DNA of 64,000 bases, taken from IMG/VR virus record IMGVR_UViG_3300035698_018280, positions 1 through 64,000 of that record; one strand, given 5' to 3'. Made by a program: the position numbers and the translations under genes. Within the stretch, counting starts at the first letter, position 1. Every line of letters begins with the position of its first letter. Source of the stretch: a virus. The notes below the pieces were generated by a model. That model made no database searches. It had not been told where the DNA came from and saw nothing but the letters and a program-made list of their open reading frames with translations. This document shows positions 58,720 through 64,000 of the stretch, in pieces.

Positions 58720-61700
58720 CTAGTCAATATCAATGTGATCTGCTATTGATGAGCCGCTATGAGCATCATTCTTTCCGATAAGCGGAACGTCAGGCTGCCC
58801 ATCGCCGTCTACATCAGTATTAGCAAAAACGCAGTTCTGTTTTGCCCATGCCCTCATCTCAGAAAGTTCTGTTTTACGAATTTCAGATAAGGGTTTCATA
58901 TTGCTTACAGAATCAAGTATATCTTTTGTTCTTAGCTTTCGTTTTTTAGATTTGAAAGCAATAAACATTCCTGCATCTATAGCTTTTTCAATTTCTGCGC
59001 CGCTATAACCGTTAGTCTTCTCAGAAAGTTTTTCAATATCAAACTTTTTAGGATCTAATTTCTGTTTCTTCAATAGAATATCAAAGATTTGCTTGCGTCC
59101 TTCAAGACCAGGTAAATCAATCCAAAACACTTCATCAAATCTTCCTGCTCGCATAAATTCGGGCGGAATATCTAACACGTTATTGGCAGTAGTAACTACA
59201 AAAACAGGTTTTGTTTTTTCTTGCAGCCATGTCAGGAATGTAGAGATTACTCGCTTTGTCGTACCAGAATCCCCCGAGCCTGCGCCAACGCCGCCCGACA
59301 ACCCTTTCTCAATCTCATCGCACCAAAGAACGCAGTTGTGACAAAGAATTTCATTAGCAACAAAGTTATGGTTTCCTTCGCATGCCAGATCGTAAGCCCA
59401 CTTAGTTCCGACCTCTTCAATCTTTGTAACTTTCATACCAACAAGATCGCAACATATAAGATCAACAATAGAATCTTTAGTTACCTGGTTATTTTGAGTT
59501 CCATTTTTGTTACTAAGCGTCTCGGCAATAGCCCATGCTTTTATAAACGGTACTATAGAACCTTTTTCATAGTGAGTCATTGACTGAGAAGCAATAGGGA
59601 AATCATTTTTAGTAAGACCGTAGAAGATTCTCTCTTTCAAGAGAGAATTTCCAAGCTTATACCCAATGCTGCGATTTTCTTTACCAAATTTATTGCTGAC
59701 TATATAGGCAAGATCAGTCGAAAGACTATCTACTTTTAGGTCCATAGCAATAGCCAATGCCTCGATATCGTCGGCATTCTCGATAGATATCTCCATGCCC
59801 CTAGCAGGCTCCTTATAAGATATTACGCCAAAAATATGAATCGCTTTTCTAATCCGCATTCTATATACGGGATCAGTTGATTGTAATTTAAATATAATCT
59901 TCGATTTGTTATCATTCTCAATAATTTCGCCAGAAGTATCAAACATACCGCTCAAAAAATTGCGAACGTACTCGTCTTCTTGCGCAAATAATTCATCTCT
60001 AGCATGATTGAGAATATCAGCTACAATTTTATTACTTACCTTGATATTATAACCGCATGATGTTTTTTCAAGGGCTGGTTCAACCCCGAACATGTCAGCC
60101 ATTGCATTGACAATAAGATACGACTTATCCAGTGTGCCCGCCTTGAAATGAACCTCTCCTTTAGAGATATCAATCCAGCCACATCCGTGAATAGCACCAA
60201 CAAGATAATAGACTAAACAGCGGTTGAATCCGCTCAACAAAGTTACATCATGATATTCGCCTTCGAATTTACCAGCAATTTTATTACAACCGTTTTTATC
60301 TCCTGGTTTAAAAGTGTCATAAGGAATAGAGATAGCTTCTTTCCAGTTTGTCTCTCGCCCTCGACGCATAAAATACTTAGGCGTCATAACTAAATCGCCC
60401 TTTTCAATATCTTTAGCTTCAACCCATTTGAGATCGCCATCTCGATTAACCATAATCTTATGATCTTTAGTAACTTCAATGGAAGTCGTTGCTGTTTTAA
60501 TTCGGATCATCGCTTTTTTCTTGGCGTGTCTAATAACTGTTCGAACCCGAGTCGGTTCCATCTTCTTTTGTTCTTCATTGAATGCATAAATAAATAGCTC
60601 TTCTTTACTAAACAGCCTCTTATCATCTGCAAGATCAGAAATTCTGTGTTGTACGCCATCTATATCATAGATAATTGAATCACCGGATACGCATGGAGCA
60701 ATAGTCTCAGCCAACTTGATAGCAGCACGGGCTGTTTTTTCAGACTCGCCAACCAGCGAATCAAACATACGGCCAAAATCGAGACGAAGCAGAGGCATAC
60801 CGTAATCCTTAGCAATTGCTTTTGCCGTTAGACTCTTTCCTCCGCCAGGCACACCAAGCAGCATGACTCCTTTAGGCATTTTCAAACCGTATTCCTGCGC
60901 CTCATGAGAAAAGGCCAGTTTGCGATCATGGAGCCAACCTATCATATTGTCCAAACCGCCGACATCCGCAAGAGAAACATTTGGATCTACATATTCAAGG
61001 ATGTCTGTCTTGCGAATTATCGATCTTTTTTCCTTCATCAATATTTCTAAATCAAACGGATTATGACCAAGCTGGTTAGCCATAACCATTGATTTGAAAA
61101 ATGCGGCTTGCGCTTCTGTGAGAGTTAGTCCCTTTACCGAATTGACCAGGTCTTCTCGATTTTCTTCTACATATTTTATTACATCAGGACAATGAGGAAA
61201 GGCGTTTTTATTGTCCCCAATAAGCGAAACAGCTTCATCAAGAATTTCATTAACCTCGTATTCATTCGGATATGGAAAATCAAGTGCAGCCATATCTTTG
61301 TCGAGAGACGCTGTGCTTGTGAAAGAAGGCCCTGTTAGTATGACGCTAGCAGCCTTAGACTCAGACGAAAGGTACTTCAAACGCCGCTGGATGGCAGGTG
61401 CAGGCGGTTTCAAATAACGATAGAAATCCAACAGGACATACAAATTGCCGTTGCTCGGTTTAGCATTAGTCGAAGAAGATTCTGCCTTGTTCTTATTTTT
61501 TCTCTTGTTGATTTGAAATTTTTCAATTTGATCTATAACAAAATTGAGTGTAGTTTCAGGATTAGTGAAATCAATTTTATTGTTGCCGTCTACGTTGACA
61601 GGCTGACGACCATCGAGATGCCGTAAACCTTTATAACAATCCCAAACATATCCAACGTAATTGCGAGCTTCACAAAGATTTTCAACGTGAGCCAGGAATC

Positions 61701-61824
61701 TCTTCTCTTCATTTGTAGAAACAAAGATCAGAGGTTGGCGACTTTTGATAAGTGCCAGTAAACCATTATTGAACTCAGGTGTTGCGCATAATGAAAATAA
61801 CTTCTCTGCTTCGATATTTGACAC
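58720..61824 (-). CDS. AAA+ ATPase (Ycf46-like) interrupted by an intein
   Basis: A 1034-residue precursor starting with GTG (GGAG six bases upstream). N-domain: FNNGLLALIKSRQPLIFVST resembles cyanobacterial/plastid Ycf46. ADVGGLDNMIGWL and LLGVPGGGKSLTA (Walker A, 324-331) follow. The intein begins at Cys378 and ends at Asn830. The extein resumes CVLWCDEIEKG (Walker B, DE 836-837), then VVTTANNVLDIPPEFMRAGR (second region of homology). The spliced product would be 581 residues. Function unknown; a protein- or DNA-remodelling ATPase. Confidence 0.9.
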   Translation of the reverse strand: MSNIEAEKLFSLCATPEFNNGLLALIKSRQPLIFVSTNEEKRFLAHVENLCEARNYVGYVWDCYKGLRHLDGRQPVNVDGNNKIDFTNPETTLNFVIDQIEKFQINKRKNKNKAESSSTNAKPSNGNLYVLLDFYRYLKPPAPAIQRRLKYLSSESKAASVILTGPSFTSTASLDKDMAALDFPYPNEYEVNEILDEAVSLIGDNKNAFPHCPDVIKYVEENREDLVNSVKGLTLTEAQAAFFKSMVMANQLGHNPFDLEILMKEKRSIIRKTDILEYVDPNVSLADVGGLDNMIGWLHDRKLAFSHEAQEYGLKMPKGVMLLGVPGGGKSLTAKAIAKDYGMPLLRLDFGRMFDSLVGESEKTARAAIKLAETIAPCVSGDSIIYDIDGVQHRISDLADDKRLFSKEELFIYAFNEEQKKMEPTRVRTVIRHAKKKAMIRIKTATTSIEVTKDHKIMVNRDGDLKWVEAKDIEKGDLVMTPKYFMRRGRETNWKEAISIPYDTFKPGDKNGCNKIAGKFEGEYHDVTLLSGFNRCLVYYLVGAIHGCGWIDISKGEVHFKAGTLDKSYLIVNAMADMFGVEPALEKTSCGYNIKVSNKIVADILNHARDELFAQEDEYVRNFLSGMFDTSGEIIENDNKSKIIFKLQSTDPVYRMRIRKAIHIFGVISYKEPARGMEISIENADDIEALAIAMDLKVDSLSTDLAYIVSNKFGKENRSIGYKLGNSLLKERIFYGLTKNDFPIASQSMTHYEKGSIVPFIKAWAIAETLSNKNGTQNNQVTKDSIVDLICCDLVGMKVTKIEEVGTKWAYDLACEGNHNFVANEILCHNCVLWCDEIEKGLSGGVGAGSGDSGTTKRVISTFLTWLQEKTKPVFVVTTANNVLDIPPEFMRAGRFDEVFWIDLPGLEGRKQIFDILLKKQKLDPKKFDIEKLSEKTNGYSGAEIEKAIDAGMFIAFKSKKRKLRTKDILDSVSNMKPLSEIRKTELSEMRAWAKQNCVFANTDVDGDGQPDVPLIGKNDAHSGSSIADHIDID
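59335..60693 (-). other. Intein (453 aa) with degenerate LAGLIDADG endonuclease
   Basis: It starts CVSGDSIIYD (block A), with IEVTKDHKIMV as block B. It ends WAYDLACEGNHNFVAN (block F) and EILCHN (block G: His-Asn), followed by Cys. The inserted endonuclease has LVGAIHGCG in place of LAGLIDADG and LSGMFDTSG in place of the second motif. The catalytic Asp is Cys in one and Ser in the other. Splicing residues appear intact, so it should splice but not home. Confidence 0.9.
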
Positions 61825-61859
61825 TATCTACTCCGTCCATTGTTACGTCTTGTTCCAAT

Positions 61860-61889
61860 ATTATATCGGATTTAGCAGCACAAATACAA
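61860..61889 (-). promoter_or_regulatory. Possible sigma70-type promoter before the Ycf46-like ATPase gene
   Basis: In the 154-base gap 61825-61978 the minus strand has TATAAT (61860-61865) with TTGTAT (61884-61889) 18 bases upstream. The -10 is perfect, the -35 weak (TTG kept). Two short imperfect hairpins (ACCATA...TATGGT and GTTGCA...TGCAAC) lie further upstream and may end the previous transcript. Confidence 0.5.
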
Positions 61890-61978
61890 ATCAATCTGTT
61901 TTTAGATATTATCGTACTTAGTTGCATGTGTAAAATCATCTATGTGCAACCATAGAACAGTAGTTATGGTATTGCTTA

Positions 61979-62815
61979 TTATTTTAGAAAGCTAAATCTA
62001 TCAGATGCATCAGAGAATCTTGTGTTTATAATGTCAAAGAATTCTCCAGTTTCTACTGAAAGCTCTTTTTTTAAGTCACCAACAGAAAAATTACACCAAA
62101 CAGGATATGGATTATGTTTCTCTGTAGCCTCTACTAGTTTATTATAAAATCCTTTATTGACCAACTCAACTGCTTCAGCAATAACGAATGTTTTGGCTTC
62201 TTTCTCAGACATGCCTTTGTTTCGCATAATCCATATTGGCGATAAAACCAGCCCATACCTCAATACAAATTGCGAAACGCTAGATGCGTATACGGCGCTC
62301 ATTGTTGAATCGCTAAAGATGTTTGAATCTTTCAAAACATTGTTAGCGCCAGTCTCTTTTTCTTTGATCTCTACATTTTTTTCATACTGTTCAAAAAAGT
62401 TTACAATATCCATATTCGACATCATAAACTTCATCTTGAAACAATTATAGGTGCTAACAAGATACTCTGCTTTACCGGAAATGAACCAAGTAACATAATC
62501 TTTAATAATAGAGATACTTGCTCTGTAACCAATGTATTCCGAAACTCTATCCTGCAAAACTTTTAAACGCTCGCAGCCAGCAGCAAGTGCGATAATGAAC
62601 TGATCATTCATGTATTCTTCGTATAATTCCATGAAGTAATAGTAGAGGTCTTTGATGCCCCAAAGCGAAACATCTTTCTGGCTGTGATGTATATTACCTT
62701 TGATAGTTTTTGACCACCCACCATTACGATCGCTGATGTCTCCTTTTGTAAGATTTTTCTTACCTTCATTGGTGACACTAACGGCTGCAGACAGTATGTT
62801 TTCAAAATTATCCAT
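61979..62815 (-). CDS. Hypothetical protein
   Basis: A 278-residue, largely helical protein with a TAGGAAAT site. Residues 50-130 are aromatic-rich (WGIKDLYYYFMELYEEY, ISIIKDYVTWFISGKAEY). One part (MRNKGMSEKEAKTFVIAEAV) is amphipathic. It lies directly between the D12 DNA methyltransferase and the ATPase. Not recognised. Confidence 0.65.
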   Translation of the reverse strand: MDNFENILSAAVSVTNEGKKNLTKGDISDRNGGWSKTIKGNIHHSQKDVSLWGIKDLYYYFMELYEEYMNDQFIIALAAGCERLKVLQDRVSEYIGYRASISIIKDYVTWFISGKAEYLVSTYNCFKMKFMMSNMDIVNFFEQYEKNVEIKEKETGANNVLKDSNIFSDSTMSAVYASSVSQFVLRYGLVLSPIWIMRNKGMSEKEAKTFVIAEAVELVNKGFYNKLVEATEKHNPYPVWCNFSVGDLKKELSVETGEFFDIINTRFSDASDRFSFLK

Positions 62816-62825
62816 TATTTCCTAT

Positions 62826-63980
62826 CTATGGTAAAGCCACTATAAGATACTCTGTACCAGCAGACTTTTCCTTTGCTCGATACAGATACTTATACTCAAT
62901 TTCATGCATAACAACGCTAGGGCCAAAAGATTCAATACATTGTTTTATTTCTTCCGGGCTAGCCCAACTAGAATCATTATAACTAAAGACCCATGGGCAG
63001 TTAGGGAGCTTGCTAAGAAGCTCTTCAAAACTTTCCCTATAAGTTTTAGACTTAGTAAATCTTTTCTTATTTTTCTCAGAATGCTTCTCGTCATATCCCA
63101 GGAAATCTTCAAAAATCTGGTACATATGAGCATAGTCACTCTGATCTCCGCCGTAGGGAGGATCTATGTAAGCAACATCAAAATCTACAGGATTGGTTTT
63201 GAACAGATCAAGTAGCTCTATAGCATCAAGTTTTGTTGAAACAGAAGTTAGACCATTGCCAAAAGGCATGTCATACGAGTTGATTCTATTGAATGTCATA
63301 TTCTGTCGCTGCAGTCTGTGATTTACTTCTGCAACGACCTGTCCGTTGTTCAGCCGCCCGCCGAGATCGCAGTTGCGCATGACATAGTGCAAAATAGCAA
63401 TAGCTTCTTGCGCAAAGTTTTGAGCAACGTCAATATCATCAGTAGTTTCTGATAGTTTTCCAAAGTTGCGAAATGCTAACGTATGATCGCTGAACATATC
63501 TATTAGCTTTGTTAAATTCTTCTCGCCATCGGGAAGACAATCCCCGTATTGCTTTAGTAAGTTATGACGAGCAACATCCAATCGCTCAGCCTCTTCTTCG
63601 GTAAACCTTTTGCCAGCGTACTTGTCCCGCATGAACGTGTCAACATTGCCTGGATCATTCCAAATGATGTCATGAATCTGTTCTTCGCTTGTATAGTTAC
63701 TATCACCTTCAACCAACGCGGCTGATCCAAGATATGAAAAAGCTAATAGATCGTTAGACCATACAGCAGCGCCCTGCCTCTTCATAAAGTAGCTAACAAA
63801 AGAACTACCAGTAAAAAGATCCAGAGCCTTGCCTCCGTCGAGATTAATATCATGTTTCCTAAGAACGCCTGCAAGATCAGAGATCAACTTACGTTTGTTC
63901 CCTCTGTATGGATTAGTGACGCTTCTTAGCTTGTTCTGAGTATCCAAAACATCGCCTAGCCAATCATCTGTACTGAACAT
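62826..63980 (-). CDS. DNA adenine methyltransferase, D12 class (alpha, FokI-like)
   Basis: At least 384 residues from ATG 63978-63980. The frame is open to the window edge, so the true start may be outside. NPYRGNKRKLISDLAGVL is the KRK-type N-term. KALDLFTGSSFVSYFMK is SAM motif I. DVAYIDPPYGGDQSDYAHM is motif IV (DPPYGGDQSDY), a hallmark of D12 class N6-adenine enzymes. No restriction partner is seen in the window. Confidence 0.88.
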   Translation of the reverse strand: MFSTDDWLGDVLDTQNKLRSVTNPYRGNKRKLISDLAGVLRKHDINLDGGKALDLFTGSSFVSYFMKRQGAAVWSNDLLAFSYLGSAALVEGDSNYTSEEQIHDIIWNDPGNVDTFMRDKYAGKRFTEEEAERLDVARHNLLKQYGDCLPDGEKNLTKLIDMFSDHTLAFRNFGKLSETTDDIDVAQNFAQEAIAILHYVMRNCDLGGRLNNGQVVAEVNHRLQRQNMTFNRINSYDMPFGNGLTSVSTKLDAIELLDLFKTNPVDFDVAYIDPPYGGDQSDYAHMYQIFEDFLGYDEKHSEKNKKRFTKSKTYRESFEELLSKLPNCPWVFSYNDSSWASPEEIKQCIESFGPSVVMHEIEYKYLYRAKEKSAGTEYLIVALP

Positions 63981-64000
63981 ATCATTTGATTCTAAGCTTT

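Noticed and set aside
59335-60693. Active LAGLIDADG homing endonuclease
   Set aside because: Both motifs have lost the catalytic Asp (Cys and Ser at those positions), so active homing is unlikely.
30616-61824. Cyanobacterial chromosome origin, because of Ycf35- and Ycf46-like genes
   Set aside because: Gene layout, split replisome, lack of metabolism or ribosomal genes and absence of any photosynthesis gene fit a phage. Both families occur outside cyanobacteria.
1-64000. CRISPR array, tRNA or rRNA genes
   Set aside because: No regularly spaced direct repeats, no cloverleaf-like sequences and no rRNA-like stretches were noticed while reading. The gaps are all shorter than 160 bases.

Overview
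The window looks like the accessory and replication half of a large tailed-phage (jumbo-type) genome, AT-rich by eye. Genes are packed end to end with ATGA/TAATG overlaps, and all but one lie on the minus strand. It carries a phage-style autonomous replisome (DnaE-type polymerase, DnaB-type helicase with a loader, primase parts, RecA, SSB, UvrD-type helicase), several orphan DNA methyltransferases and two inteins. No rRNA, tRNA, capsid, tail or terminase gene was seen, so the phage assignment is an inference. A megaplasmid or other virus-like element is not excluded. The host is unknown. Kdo-like and heptosyltransferase-like enzymes would fit a Gram-negative host, but that is also inference.

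Layout (minus strand unless stated). 1-1.9 kb: small unknown genes and a metallophosphoesterase-like protein whose metal ligands are mostly lost. 2-30.6 kb: a sugar/glycan island with about sixteen glycosyltransferase-like genes (GT2, GT4, GT9, GT-D types), nine SAM methyltransferases, a CMP-Kdo synthetase-like enzyme, two nucleotide-sugar dehydrogenases, an epimerase, an MDR dehydrogenase, two ParB-like proteins and three DUF115/GT42-like proteins. The only plus-strand gene (an FkbM methyltransferase, 12454-13146) sits inside it. 30.6-32 kb: an AmrS-like radical SAM protein overlapping a DUF1257 (Ycf35-like) gene. 32-35.6 kb: a nonulosonic (sialic-like) acid cassette with a KdsC-like phosphatase, NeuB, NeuA and two tandem DUF115/GT42-like proteins. 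35.6-64 kb: replication, recombination and DNA modification.

The most unusual element is at 2607-4754. A nucleotide-sugar dehydrogenase gene is broken in two by a split intein, and a free-standing homing-endonuclease gene lies between the halves. Trans-splicing would rebuild the motif GGK+CFPKD, so the intein's +1 cysteine is also the dehydrogenase's catalytic cysteine. A second intein (59335-60693), with a LAGLIDADG domain that has lost both catalytic acids, interrupts an Ycf46-like AAA+ ATPase just before Walker B. The DNA polymerase III alpha chain is divided into two genes that each keep a complementary part of a shared active-site segment. The primase zinc-binding domain and TOPRIM domain are separate genes 12 kb apart.

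Functionally, the left part could build and decorate a glycan, either on the host envelope or on the virion, ending in Kdo/sialic-like sugars. The right part replicates and methylates the genome. Both the glycan target and the methylation specificity are unknown from sequence alone. All intergenic gaps are under 160 bases.
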